Source of the DNA: JAGCJX01 sp045638645
GTDB lineage: Bacteria; Bacteroidota; Bacteroidia; Bacteroidales; UBA932
Length of the DNA stretch: 64,000 nt
Direction of reading: 5' to 3'
Assembly (NCBI GenBank): GCA_045638645.1
Contig: JAZUBU010000018.1
Coordinates: 1-64,000 of the forward strand
The position numbers were made by a program, and so were the translations under genes. The notes under the pieces are model-generated. The model saw nothing but the letters and a program-made list of their open reading frames with translations, had not been told where the DNA came from and searched no databases. Shown here piece by piece: positions 26,013 through 36,610 of this stretch (positions within the stretch are counted from its first letter, which is position 1; each line of letters opens with the position of its first letter).

Positions 26013-27344
26013 ATGAAGAAAACAATCAAATCCTGGGGAATTTCTCTCTGCCTTTTGGCAGCAACCTCCTCACTCACTGCACAAACCGAGCCGGATCGTG
26101 ACTGGATCTACGAACCTACTCCGGAAATCTTGAGTGCCCGCCAAGAATTCCAAGACAACAAATTCGGTATTTTCATCCACTGGGGCGTCTACAGCATGGT
26201 GGCCCGCGGCGAATGGGCCCTGCACTCCGGCGGATTGGACATTGACGAATACGAACACTTGCCGGCCGGCTTCTACCCCTCCAAATTCAACGCTGCGGAA
26301 TGGGTCGCTGCCGTCAAAGCCTCCGGTGCAAAATACATTTGTTTCACGTCCCGCCACCACGACGGCTTCTCCATGTTCCACACGGCCGAATCCGACTACA
26401 ACATCGTGGATGGAACCCCCTTTGGCCGCGACGTCATGAAAGAACTCGCCGATGAATGCCACAAGCAAGGCATCCGCCTCCATTTGTACTATTCGCACAT
26501 CGACTGGTTCCGTCCCGATTACCCCCTGGGCCGTACCGGACACAACACCGGCCGCGATCTGGCTCCCGACTGGGACGGTTACTACAACTTCATGAACCGT
26601 CAGCTCACCGAACTGTTGACCAACTACGGCCCCATCGGTGCGATTTGGTTTGACGGTTTGTGGGACAAAGACCAACAACCGGGCTTCGACTGGCAATTGG
26701 AAGAACAATACAAACTCGTCCACAACCTCCAGCCGAGCTGTATGGTTGCCAACAACCACCACATCACCCCGTACCCGGGCGAAGACATCCAGATCTTTGA
26801 ACGCGACCTTCCGGGACAAAACCTGGCGGGCCTCTCGGGCCAAGACATCAGCCAACTACCACTGGAAACCTGCCAAACAATGAACGGCATGTGGGGCTAC
26901 AAGATTCAAGACCGCAACTACAAGTCCACCAAAGAACTGGTTCACTTGCTGGTACGTGCGGCCGGTATGAACGGTAACCTCCTTCTGAATGTGGGACCCC
27001 GCCCCGACGGAGCCTTCCCGGACCAAGCTCTGGAACGGATGGCAGAAATCGGTGAATGGATGCAAACCTACGGCGAGACCCTGTACGGAACCCGTGGTGG
27101 CCAAGTAGAACCCCGTGAATGGGGCGTAACCACCCAAAAAGGCAACAAGACCTTCGTCCACATCCTCAATGCGGAAGACACCGGCATCTTCTTGCCGATC
27201 AGCAAAGACAAAAAGGTAAAATCGTGTGTGCAGTTTGACAACCGTACGCCGGTCCGCTACACCCAAGACAAGGACGGCATTCTCTTACGCCTGGATACCC
27301 TCCCCGATGCCATCGACTTTGTTGTCGAAATTGAATGGAAATAA
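26013..27344 (+). CDS. Secreted alpha-L-fucosidase, GH29
   Basis: A 443-residue exported enzyme (signal peptide ending near SLTAQ) that removes alpha-L-fucose from host or dietary glycans. Typical GH29 motifs are present: FGIFIHWGVYS near residue 50, KYICFTSRHHDGFSMF near 105, and the nucleophile aspartate Asp214 in IWFDGLWD. The C-terminal portion is a short beta domain. Length suggests barrel plus one beta-sandwich. An upstream in-frame extension to 25674 would run through the divergent gene and the promoter, so the ATG at 26013 is chosen. Its last 60 bases overlap the end of the convergent gene at 27285-28826. Confidence 0.95.
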   Translation: MKKTIKSWGISLCLLAATSSLTAQTEPDRDWIYEPTPEILSARQEFQDNKFGIFIHWGVYSMVARGEWALHSGGLDIDEYEHLPAGFYPSKFNAAEWVAAVKASGAKYICFTSRHHDGFSMFHTAESDYNIVDGTPFGRDVMKELADECHKQGIRLHLYYSHIDWFRPDYPLGRTGHNTGRDLAPDWDGYYNFMNRQLTELLTNYGPIGAIWFDGLWDKDQQPGFDWQLEEQYKLVHNLQPSCMVANNHHITPYPGEDIQIFERDLPGQNLAGLSGQDISQLPLETCQTMNGMWGYKIQDRNYKSTKELVHLLVRAAGMNGNLLLNVGPRPDGAFPDQALERMAEIGEWMQTYGETLYGTRGGQVEPREWGVTTQKGNKTFVHILNAEDTGIFLPISKDKKVKSCVQFDNRTPVRYTQDKDGILLRLDTLPDAIDFVVEIEWK

Positions 27345-28826
27345 AGCAGCCACGTGCTGATTGTATTCTAAGATCATCTGCCGGACGACTTCACAAGCGG
27401 ACGGCAGATCTTTTATTAGGGAGACAACTTGTCCGATTTCCAGTTCTCCCTCCTCCAGGTCTCCGTCAAACATACCCAGTTTGGCGCGGCCACGACCCAA
27501 AAGGGCTTTCAAATCTTCGGCCCCAGCCCCGCGATCTTCTGCCTCGGCAACCTGTTTGAAGAATTCGTTCCGAACCAGACGGGTCGGAGAAACCTTCTTG
27601 AGCGACAACATCGTATCCCCTTCCTTCAGGGTAAGGCAAAGCTGTTTGAATGCATCACTGGCACTGCTTTCCTGGGTCAAGGCAAAACGGGTTCCCACTT
27701 GCACACCTTCCGCTCCCAAGGCCATGGCGGCGGCCATACCGGCACCGTTGCCAATGCCACCGGCTGCCAACAAGGGGATCTGAATCGCGGAACGCACTTG
27801 CGGAATCAACACCATCGTCGTAGTTTCCTCCCGACCGTTGTGTCCTCCTGCCTCAAAGCCTTCTGCCACGACGGCATCCACCCCGGCCTCTTCACTCTTC
27901 TTGGCAAATACAGAACTGGAAACGACGTGGGCGACCTTGATACCCGCCTCGTGCAAGCGAGCGGTCCACACTTTCGGACTGCCTGCTGAAGTCACCACCA
28001 CGGGAACGTGCTCTTGCAGAATGACCTCCATCAATTCGGAAGCATAAGGGGACATCAACGGCACATTCACCCCAAAGGGTTTGGACGTTGCTGCCTTGCA
28101 TTTTTGGATGTGCTCGCGCAAAAGCTCCGGTTTCATCGAACCGGCACCAAGCAAGCCCAAGCCACCGGCGGCACTCACAGCTGCCGCCAAACGCCAGCCA
28201 CTACACCACACCATACCCCCGGCTACAATGGGATAATCAATACCAAAGAGGGCACAGACACGGTTCACACGCACCTGGCCGGATTCCCACAAAACATAAT
28301 CCATGGCCACATCCCGAGCGTCACGAGGAACGGACTCAACAATCTGACAATCAAAAGCAACCCCAACCTTGATGGGAGACTTGCCCTTGGCCGCAGACAA
28401 CAATCGGTCGTAGAAACCCTTTCCGCGGCCCATGCGGCCCCCTTTCCGATCAAAGGCCACACCCGGAACCACGACCAGATCCACTTGATCCAAGGAAATC
28501 TCCTCGGCAGCCACCGAGGGTTCCGGGATGGATGACAGGCTGCCCGGCACCAGATCGCCCACACCACAAAACGCACGAATTACCAGATCATCTCCTTGTA
28601 CTACAGGCAAATAGATCTTCTTCTGGCCGGCCCACTTAAGCACAAAATCAACCGTCTGCACCTCATCCGGCAAGGACCAGTACAACAGAATTTTGCTGGC
28701 GGCCTGAAAGGCAGGTAAGGACTCCAGCCGATCAAAAACAGGGATTGAACGTTCAACTTTTTCTTCCAACGAGAGGGCCTTCTTCGCCTGTGCTATTTGC
28801 TTGCGCAAGATTTGTTTTGTTTCCAT
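27285..28826 (-). CDS. Fusion of 5-formyltetrahydrofolate cyclo-ligase and FabK/nitronate monooxygenase-like flavoprotein
   Basis: A 513-residue protein made of two normally separate enzymes. Residues 1-186 are a complete 5-formyl-THF cyclo-ligase, which uses ATP to turn 5-formyl-THF into 5,10-methenyl-THF, with the ATP/folate motif GRGKGFYDR near 133-141. Residues 187-513 are an FMN-dependent TIM barrel of the enoyl-ACP reductase II (FabK)/nitronate monooxygenase family, with PIVAGGMVWCSG, AEGFEAGGHNG (catalytic histidine) and GGIGNG motifs. The joint falls exactly where a free-standing FabK-like protein would start, with GTG (28266-28268) in place of ATG, so an internal start making the second enzyme alone is possible. 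No partner gene is next to it. Whether the flavoprotein half reduces enoyl-ACP or oxidises nitronates cannot be decided here. Confidence 0.88.
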   Translation of the reverse strand: METKQILRKQIAQAKKALSLEEKVERSIPVFDRLESLPAFQAASKILLYWSLPDEVQTVDFVLKWAGQKKIYLPVVQGDDLVIRAFCGVGDLVPGSLSSIPEPSVAAEEISLDQVDLVVVPGVAFDRKGGRMGRGKGFYDRLLSAAKGKSPIKVGVAFDCQIVESVPRDARDVAMDYVLWESGQVRVNRVCALFGIDYPIVAGGMVWCSGWRLAAAVSAAGGLGLLGAGSMKPELLREHIQKCKAATSKPFGVNVPLMSPYASELMEVILQEHVPVVVTSAGSPKVWTARLHEAGIKVAHVVSSSVFAKKSEEAGVDAVVAEGFEAGGHNGREETTTMVLIPQVRSAIQIPLLAAGGIGNGAGMAAAMALGAEGVQVGTRFALTQESSASDAFKQLCLTLKEGDTMLSLKKVSPTRLVRNEFFKQVAEAEDRGAGAEDLKALLGRGRAKLGMFDGDLEEGELEIGQVVSLIKDLPSACEVVRQMILEYNQHVAALFPFNFDNKVDGIGEGIQA

Positions 28827-28897
28827 TCTACAATAATACTAAAAAAGATTGTTTTCGACGATATTTATTATCTTCGTTGTTCATTAAACCAGATCCT

Positions 28898-31800
28898 ATG
28901 AAAAGAATTTTGTTCCTGCTGTGCCTCTGGGCCGCAAGTTTTACCAACGCCTTAGCAGAAACCCTGCCTTATTGGCAAGACATCGACATCGTTGCCAAAA
29001 ACAGAGAATACCCGCGAACGACGTTCATGAGCTATCCCACGGCGGCCAGCGCAGAACTCGGCTTCAAAGCAGCAGAAAACTGGCCGGTTTTTGACGGCTG
29101 CCGGTACCGCTCACTGAACGGCACCTGGAAATTCTATTTCGTAGAAGCCTACGGGGACCTGCCGAAAGACATCACAGACCCGCTCCGTGACACCAACGAT
29201 TGGAGCGACATTCAAGTGCCCGGCAACTGGGAAGTCCAAGGCTTTGGAACCGCCATCTACACCAACCACGGCTACGAATTCAAAACCCGTAATCCCCGAC
29301 CGCCGACCTTGCCGGAAAACACGCCCGTAGGTGTGTACCGTACCGAATTTGACATTCCTGATGACTGGAACGGACAAGACATCTTCCTCAACATTGACGG
29401 TGCCAAATCGGGTGTCTACGTGTACGTCAACGGCCGGGAAGTCGGCTACAGCGAGGACTCCAAAACTGCAGCCGAGTTCCGGATCGACCCCTACCTGCAA
29501 GCAGGCAAGAACACCCTAATTTTGAAAATCTTCCGTTGGAGCACCGGTTCTTACCTGGAATGCCAGGATTTCTGGCGGATCAGCGGAATCGAACGCGACG
29601 TGTACCTGTGGACCCAACCGCGCACCTCCATCCGCGACTTTGAAGTTCTTTCCACCCTGGATGACACCTACACCAACGGCGTCTGGGAACTGAAGACCTA
29701 CCTCAAAAACAACGACGACTGCAACAAAACAGCCACCTACACGGCCTACCTGAAAGACACTCAAGGAAATACCGTATGGCAAGCCTCGCAAGAGGTCTCC
29801 CTCGGGGCAAACAGCGAGACGACCGTGACCTGGAATGCGGAACTGCCCAACGTCCAAACCTGGTCTGCAGAAACCCCGCGCCTCTACCGCCTGATGATGC
29901 ACGTCACTGACGAAACGGGAGCCGAAGAATTCGTTCCCTACCCCGTCGGCTTCCGCCGGTTTGAAATCCGCCCCTCCGGCACCTACGCCAGCACCGGACG
30001 AGCACACATCCTCTTCTTCCTCAACGGACAGCCGGTCAAGATGAAAGGAGTGAACACACACGAACACAACCCGATGACCGGACACTACGTAACATTTGAG
30101 GGCATCCGCCAGGACTTGACGCTGATGAAACAGCACAACATCAATGCGGTCCGCCTCAGCCACTATCCCCAAGGCCGCCGTTTCTACGAACTCTGCAACG
30201 AAATGGGACTGTATGTGTACGACGAAGCCAACATTGAATCCCACGGCATGTACTACGACCTGAGCAAGGGAGGCACCTTGGGCAACAACCCGGCCTGGTT
30301 GGCCCCGCACATGGACCGTACCATCAACTACTACGAACGAAACAAAAACCAACCCTGCGTCAGCATCTGGTCCTTGGGCAACGAAGCCGGCAACGGATAC
30401 AATTTCTACCTGACCTACCTCTGGATCAAAGGCCGGGAAGAAAACCGGATGAACCGGCCCGTCTGCTACGAACGTGCCATTTGGGAATGGAACACCGATA
30501 TGTACGTCCCGCAGTATCCGGACACCCAATGGTTCTACCGCATCGGTGAACGCGGAGCAGACCGTCCCATCATGCCCTCCGAATACTCCCACGCCATGGG
30601 CAACTCAAACGGCAACCTGAGCGCACAATGGGAAGCCATCTACCAATATCCGCACCTGCAAGGAGGCTTCATCTGGGACTGGGTAGACCAGGGACTCTGG
30701 GTCGAAAACAACGGAGATGGTTACTGGGCCTACGGCGGTGATTTCGGCAAGGACATGCCCAGTGACGGCAACTTTGTCTGCAACGGACTGGTCAGCCCCG
30801 ACCGTACCCCGCACCCCTCCCTCCAGGAAGTGAAATACGCCTACCAGGATGTGGCCTTTGAACGGGCAGACAGCAGCGCGTGGAACGGCAATGCCTTGGA
30901 CATCCGCATCTTCAACCGCTACTACTTCACCCCCCTGAGCGAACGGAGCTTCGCCTACGAATGGTTGGCCGACGGCAAGGTTGTCCAACGCGGCACCTTC
31001 CGCGCATCAGCAGCCGCCCAAACAGCTGAAACGGTCACCATCCCCTTCCGGGGCAAGTTCAACCCGAACCAAGAATACTTCCTGAACGTACGGATGCTTG
31101 CAGGCTCCCACCCGCTCTTCGCCAAAGACTTCCCCATGGGTTCCGAGCAGTTCCGGGTACACGACGGCCAAGTCTGGACACCGAAACCCGTCAAAGGAAA
31201 ACAACTGCAAGTGGAAGAAAATGATACCGAGATCATCCTCTTCTCCAAAGATGTACGCTTTGTGCTGAATAAGGAAACCGGCATCGTCACAGAATACCAA
31301 TACAAAGGACAATCCTTCTTCCACGAAGGTTTTGGTCTGCGGCCAAACTTCTGGCGCGCTCCCACCGACAACGACTACGGCAACGGAGCCCCGAAACGCC
31401 TGCAAATATGGAAGACCTCCAGCCAGAAATGGACCGTGGCCGCCTTGGAACAGAAGGTCACCCCGACAGCCATCACCCTCTCAATCACCTATGCATTGCC
31501 GGCCGGAAACAACTACTGCGTTGCCTACGAAGTCCGCAACGACGGCATCATCCGCGTGGATGCCAGCCTGAGTGCCGGTACCGAGACTGCTGAAATCCCC
31601 CGCGTTGGCTTCCGCTTCCGCGTCCCGAAATCCATGAACCAAGTGACCTACTACGGTCGTGGTCCTGAAGAGAACTATGTTGACCGCAATGCCGGGGCAC
31701 ACATCGGCTGCTACGAAACGACGGCCGATGCCATGTACTTCCCCTACGTCCGTCCCCAAGAAAATGGACACCGCACCGATGTCCGTTGGTTCCGTTTGTC

Positions 31801-32146
31801 CAACCAACGCCGCTCGCTGTCCATCATCGGAGCGCAACCCATTGAATTCAATGCCCTGCGCAACAGCATCGAAGACTTTGATTCGGAAGAGGCCCGCCAA
31901 CACGACTACCAATGGCCGAACCTGACCCCGGAACAAATCGCCAACAAAGACCCTGAAACGGCCTGGAATGTACTCCGTCGCCAACACCACATCAACGACA
32001 TCCGTCCACAAGACTATGTCGAAGTCTGCATTGACTTCAAACACCAGGGAGTTGCCGGCTACAACAGCTGGGGAGACCGTCCGGAAATTCATCATCAAAT
32101 CTCCGCTCAAGAAGAACAAAAGGGCACCTTCTACCTAGTGCCCTAA
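28898..32146 (+). CDS. Secreted beta-galactosidase, GH2 (LacZ-type)
   Basis: A 1082-residue exported glycosidase (signal peptide ending near NALA) that hydrolyses terminal beta-galactosides. The five-domain LacZ plan is visible: jelly-roll sugar-binding domain (about 45-240), immunoglobulin-like domain (about 245-345), catalytic TIM barrel (about 350-640) with acid/base Glu496 in WSLGNEAGNG and nucleophile Glu562 in MPSEYSHAMGN, another immunoglobulin-like domain, and the C-terminal beta-sandwich (about 800-1082). The ATG at 28898 precedes the signal peptide; the in-frame extension to 28745 lies inside the divergent gene. With the fucosidase it points to mucin or milk-type glycan use. Confidence 0.95.
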   Translation: MKRILFLLCLWAASFTNALAETLPYWQDIDIVAKNREYPRTTFMSYPTAASAELGFKAAENWPVFDGCRYRSLNGTWKFYFVEAYGDLPKDITDPLRDTNDWSDIQVPGNWEVQGFGTAIYTNHGYEFKTRNPRPPTLPENTPVGVYRTEFDIPDDWNGQDIFLNIDGAKSGVYVYVNGREVGYSEDSKTAAEFRIDPYLQAGKNTLILKIFRWSTGSYLECQDFWRISGIERDVYLWTQPRTSIRDFEVLSTLDDTYTNGVWELKTYLKNNDDCNKTATYTAYLKDTQGNTVWQASQEVSLGANSETTVTWNAELPNVQTWSAETPRLYRLMMHVTDETGAEEFVPYPVGFRRFEIRPSGTYASTGRAHILFFLNGQPVKMKGVNTHEHNPMTGHYVTFEGIRQDLTLMKQHNINAVRLSHYPQGRRFYELCNEMGLYVYDEANIESHGMYYDLSKGGTLGNNPAWLAPHMDRTINYYERNKNQPCVSIWSLGNEAGNGYNFYLTYLWIKGREENRMNRPVCYERAIWEWNTDMYVPQYPDTQWFYRIGERGADRPIMPSEYSHAMGNSNGNLSAQWEAIYQYPHLQGGFIWDWVDQGLWVENNGDGYWAYGGDFGKDMPSDGNFVCNGLVSPDRTPHPSLQEVKYAYQDVAFERADSSAWNGNALDIRIFNRYYFTPLSERSFAYEWLADGKVVQRGTFRASAAAQTAETVTIPFRGKFNPNQEYFLNVRMLAGSHPLFAKDFPMGSEQFRVHDGQVWTPKPVKGKQLQVEENDTEIILFSKDVRFVLNKETGIVTEYQYKGQSFFHEGFGLRPNFWRAPTDNDYGNGAPKRLQIWKTSSQKWTVAALEQKVTPTAITLSITYALPAGNNYCVAYEVRNDGIIRVDASLSAGTETAEIPRVGFRFRVPKSMNQVTYYGRGPEENYVDRNAGAHIGCYETTADAMYFPYVRPQENGHRTDVRWFRLSNQRRSLSIIGAQPIEFNALRNSIEDFDSEEARQHDYQWPNLTPEQIANKDPETAWNVLRRQHHINDIRPQDYVEVCIDFKHQGVAGYNSWGDRPEIHHQISAQEEQKGTFYLVP

Positions 32147-32156
32147 GCTTGGCAGA

Positions 32157-32187
32157 GCCGGCATGACCTTTTCGTCATTGCCGGCTA
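32157..32187. terminator. Bidirectional hairpin between beta-galactosidase and transporter genes
   Basis: GCCGGCATGAC pairs with GTCATTGCCGGC with one bulged base, followed by TAATTTT on the plus strand. The flanking genes converge on it. Confidence 0.65.
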
Positions 32188-32192
32188 ATTTT

Positions 32193-33563
32193 CTACACCA
32201 AAAACAAGAAGCCCAGGCTGACGAGGATACCCACAACAAAGAGATTGATCAGGCAGAAGCCCATGATATCTTTCGCACCAAGCTTGGCAATGGCCAAGGC
32301 AGGAATGGCCCAGAACGGCTGAATGAGGTTGGTCCATGCATCCCCCCAAGCCAACGCCATACCGGTCACAGCAGGATGAACGCCCAACTGGAGACCGGCA
32401 GGAATCATAATCGGCCCCTGCACAGCCCATTGTCCGCCACCCGAGGGAACAAAGATGTTCACCAACCCCGCGCTCAAAAAGCTCACCAGCGGGAAGGTCT
32501 GTTCGTTGGAAATCTCCACACACCATTGGCTGATGGCACCCGCAATGGAAGCACCTTCGGCCGAAAGGCCCGTCATGATTCCCATAATCCCTGCATAAAA
32601 AGGGAATTGCAACAAGATGCCCGCACAAGAAGAGGTAGCTTTCATCAACGAACGCACGTACTGGATCGGGGTCTTGTGCAAGAGAATGCCCAACATCATG
32701 AAGAGCATGATGACCGCATTCAAATCAAAATTTCCTCCTTGAACAAACAGGGAAATGCACAAATAGCCCAAGCCCAACAAGACCACCAAGCCCGAAAGCA
32801 GGCGACTGTTCTCCAGACGGGCTGCCGGGGTCCATTGGATTTCTCCCCCCTCCAGCAAACTGTCAGAGACAGACTCTGCCTTTTCTTCCAGCAATGCAGG
32901 TTCTACGCTGACCACTTCGGAACCCTTCGGGAGCATCAGAGCATTGATAACAATGAGGGCCAAGGTAACCGCACCCGCAATGATGAGGTTGAAACCGGAG
33001 AAAATGGTTTGTGAAACAGGAATTGGTTCGGTCAGGCAACCGGCCGAGGCATCCAGCAAGGCTTGACCTTGGGTCGCCATGGCCAAGGGGATGGACGCAG
33101 AAATTCCGCTATGCCACACCACAAACCCACTGTAGGCTGCTGCGATCAAGAGACGGTAATCCACCCCCCGAACGGTCCGGGCAATTTGTTTTGCAAAAAT
33201 AACCCCGACGATCAAACCAAAACCCCAGTTGATCCAACAAGCCACCAACGAGACGGCCGACACCCACACAATGGCTTGTACGGGAGATTTCGGGAGACGG
33301 GCAATGCGACCCAGCGCCTTGCGTACCGGCTCGCTATCAGCCAAGGCAGAACCACAGACCAGCACCAAGGCCATCTGCATGGAAAACGACAAAAGGCTCC
33401 AGACCCCGTTTCCCCAATGGGTCACCACCTCTACGGGGGAATTACCCAACCCGAAGATGGAAGCCGCCAAGGCGACAAAGGTCAAGAGAATGGCGAAGAT
33501 AAAAGGTTCCGGCAGGTAACGTTGTACCAGCTTGACACAGGCATTGATCAATCGATGAAACAT
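32193..33563 (-). CDS. AtoE-type short-chain fatty acid transporter
   Basis: A 456-residue polytopic inner-membrane protein with about twelve hydrophobic segments, matching the short-chain fatty acid transporter family (E. coli AtoE), which takes up or exports acids such as butyrate or acetoacetate. Recognisable parts are QRYLPEPFIFAILLTF at the start, NWGFGLIVG near 120 and the PSGGGQWAVQGP motif near 375. I chose the ATG at 33563 because the family starts with this sequence and a promoter (33599-33630) lies just upstream; an alternative start at 33629 would lie inside the promoter. Confidence 0.92.
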   Translation of the reverse strand: MFHRLINACVKLVQRYLPEPFIFAILLTFVALAASIFGLGNSPVEVVTHWGNGVWSLLSFSMQMALVLVCGSALADSEPVRKALGRIARLPKSPVQAIVWVSAVSLVACWINWGFGLIVGVIFAKQIARTVRGVDYRLLIAAAYSGFVVWHSGISASIPLAMATQGQALLDASAGCLTEPIPVSQTIFSGFNLIIAGAVTLALIVINALMLPKGSEVVSVEPALLEEKAESVSDSLLEGGEIQWTPAARLENSRLLSGLVVLLGLGYLCISLFVQGGNFDLNAVIMLFMMLGILLHKTPIQYVRSLMKATSSCAGILLQFPFYAGIMGIMTGLSAEGASIAGAISQWCVEISNEQTFPLVSFLSAGLVNIFVPSGGGQWAVQGPIMIPAGLQLGVHPAVTGMALAWGDAWTNLIQPFWAIPALAIAKLGAKDIMGFCLINLFVVGILVSLGFLFLV

Positions 33564-33598
33564 AATCCTAAAATTAGAAGTATCGTTTAAGCAGTGCA

Positions 33599-33630
33599 CA
33601 AATGTAAACTTTTCAGCCCCAGCCGCCAAG
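33599..33630 (-). promoter_or_regulatory. Promoter of the AtoE-type gene
   Basis: On the minus strand CTTG (33627-33630, one mismatch to TTTG), a 20-base spacer and TACATTTG (33599-33606). Confidence 0.65.
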
Positions 33631-33640
33631 GAAATGGCAC

Positions 33641-33671
33641 AAAAAAAGGCGCCGCATTGCTGCAGCGCCTT
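33641..33671 (-). terminator. Terminator of the repeat lipoprotein gene
   Basis: AAGGCGC and GCGCCTT form a stem with a 12-base loop; on the minus strand it is followed by seven T residues. It lies 28 bases after the stop codon. Confidence 0.82.
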
Positions 33672-33698
33672 GATTTATCATTATTTGCTATTATTGGA

Positions 33699-36610
33699 TT
33701 AAGCGACAATCAGTTTGCCAACATATTTAGCTTTCAAAACTGTACCAGTATCTGACACATAGTCGAAGATAAACTCGTAACCTTCCTCAACTACGCTTAC
33801 AGTCATGGTTCCGGATGTGATGTTGCGGGGAGCATTATCACCAGGTACTTGGATGTAACCATAGAGCACTTTGTTACCTTCATATACTTCTCCTAAGTCA
33901 TAAACACCCTCGTTGAATTTACCTTGAACAGAGTTTTGCATATAAACTTCAGCGGAGAAATATACGCGTTCGCCATTAGAGGTTCCTTCAAAAGTGATAG
34001 CATAATATCCGATCGGAGGGAAGCTGTAGTCATAAGCAACAGCACTAGTCCATTCAACATCCAAGAAATCAGCATCACCGGTATTGCCGTTGTCATCACC
34101 ACCTTGGTTGTCGTCACCGCCACCGATGGTGTTCGGATCTTGCATACCAACTACGGGACCTGAATAAGTGGCTTTCAAGGTAGAACCAGAAATGGTTGCT
34201 ACGTCAAATACGAATTCATAACCACCTTCTACCCAGCTTACGGTTACAGTACCTGAAACGAGGTCGCTTGCAGGAGCTCCCGGAACGGTTACGTATACGG
34301 AAGAAGCGTAAACGATATTACCTGTGAAATCTGAATCAGTTACGTTGTAAACACCTTCGTTAAGACGACCAATCGTATAGTCACCCATTTGCCAGAAACC
34401 TGCATACTCAATTCTTACGGTTTCGCCGTTGGCAGTTCCTTCAAAGTTAAGTTCCCAAGCATTATCACCAATTTCAGTACCGGTTACGCGAGTCCATTGT
34501 ACATCGAGGGGACCTTCTTCACCACCTACTTCTTCACCAATGGGACCTTCGTAGTGTACACGGATGAGCTTCTTAGTGTCCATCCAAGTGTAACCGTCGT
34601 AGAGGATGCTGTAAGTATTGCCGCTCTTTTCTACTTTGATAAAACCACCATCCATGTAGTAAGGATATTCACGAGGATAGTCAACCAAAGTTGCAGCACA
34701 GTCGTTACCGTTGAAAGTAAAGTCATCAGAACCGTCGTACCAGTAGCAAGCAGTGTAAACACCCGGTTCGATTTGACCGTTATCATCCACTTTTGCAGCG
34801 TTGAATGAAAGGGTCATCTTGTCACCGTAAGCATTGGTCAACAAGAACATGTCACCACCGTTGCTTTCGCCAGTGTATTCGATTGAATCGAAGAACAATT
34901 CGATGTCAGCAGGATAGGTGTAGCCCGGATTTTGGAAGTTGCTATTAGAGTTTTCAGTTTTGAAAATCAAACCTGAGTAGGAAGCAACGATTTCAGTCAT
35001 CAAACCGCTTTCTACAGCGATGTCCACTTGGTAACCTTCACTCAAGTGAGAAACGGTTACGGTACCTTTCGCCAAGCTGATGCGAGACTCTTCGTCTTCA
35101 CCTTCTTGCATATAGCTTTCATCAGCACTGATGTAGTTTTGGCCTTCTGAACCACCTACGGTATAAGTACCTTCGGGAATCAGACCGAGACCCGGGTCTT
35201 CAGCGGCAACCAAGGGCAAGTACAATTTGTATTCGCCACCGGTAGTGGTTACATACAAGTCATAATAACGTTGGCTGTTGTGAGAACCTTGGATGAGTTC
35301 AACTTCAGTATTGATGGTTACATCGTTGTAGGGAATCGGAGGGTTGTTGATTACATACCAAGAGTCCGGATTTTGTTCAACGATACCTTCGTAAGTGTAA
35401 GCGAATGCAGTACCACCTTTGTCAGTACCTTCGATGGTGATTGAATAACCTTCTGCCAAGTGAGCAACGGTCATTTTACCGCTTTGCAAGGGTTGGTAGC
35501 CATTGATATAGCAACCAGACCAAGCACCGTGGATGTAGTAGTCTGACAATTCAGAACCATCCCAAGCAGCATTCGGGTCAATTACATATTCACCTTCGGG
35601 GATTACGCTCCATACAGAAGACGGGCAATAGAGGTCGATGTACAACAAGTCGTTACCGTTTTCAGCTGCATCGCGGAAATACAAGCAGAAGTTTCCGCTG
35701 GTCCATGCAGCTTCACCGAATACGAATACATTGTTTTCGCCGCCACCTTGGTTACCACCACCGGGTTGGGTGATATCGGGATCCCAATCCCAGTGTTTGC
35801 CAATCACACCTTCGTAGGTAGCTTTGATGGTAGTACCCAAAGCGCTCTTCATGTTCAGGATCAAACGGTATTGGCCTTCCATGTGTTCTACAGTCAAAGT
35901 AGAAGAGGGATCCAAAGCAATGTAAGTACCGTCTTCGCCCAATTGGATGTGAGCCCAACCGTCAGCTGCGTTGATCAAGCATTCACCCGCGGGAACTTCT
36001 TCCATAGAACCATAGTAAGGAGTGTAAGTTCCTTCCGGAAGAACACCGTCGGTGATTTCAGGAGTGAACAAGGGCAAGAACATATTGTAGGGACCGTCTT
36101 CGGTAGTCAACCACAAAGTAAAGTTGGTCGGATTGGTGTCATAGAATTGAGCACCTACTGAGGTAACGGTTGTTTCGATCACATCATCATTAACGGGTAC
36201 CGGCGGGTTGCCAAAGTTTTCACCTTCAAACAAACCGTTGATGACACCTTCGTAAGAAACGTTCACAGCGTCACCGTTTTCGTTCACGATGTCGATGGAC
36301 ACTTTGTAACCTTCTTCCAAGTGTTCAACCGCTACGTTACCTTCCAACAAAGCATATTGTTGTTCGTAGTTACCGAAGTAAGTGATTGAACCCGCACCGT
36401 GTACGAAGTATTCACCGTTTGCGATAGCATCGTTGAGATCTTCGGGATTTTCGTAGGGAACTACCGGATAATCAGCTTCCGGGAGAATGTTTGCTACAGA
36501 AGTTTCGCAGTACATATCCAAGAACACGTTCATACCGTCGGTCAATACGATTTGGAAACCGTAGTTGTTGATGCCCCATCTACGGCCGTAGATGGTGTAG
36601 ATATCAACGT
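33699..36610 (-). repeat. Region encoding seven divergent beta-rich modules
   Basis: Modules begin approximately at protein residues 227, 365, 540, 670, 815, 945 and 1070. They share a conserved skeleton but are well diverged in DNA, so they are old duplications. Modules 2 and 4 (with LWLTTEDG / LYVTTTGG starts) resemble each other most, as do modules 1 and 3 (YFVHGAGS / YYIHGAWS) and modules 6 and 7 (LDVQWT / LDVEWT), suggesting pairwise duplication. Confidence 0.75.

Noticed and set aside
27285..28826. Fusion protein as a sequencing frameshift between two adjacent genes
   Set aside because: The frame is open through both domains, codon choice is even across the joint, and no overlapping stop is seen; still noted as the main thing to verify.
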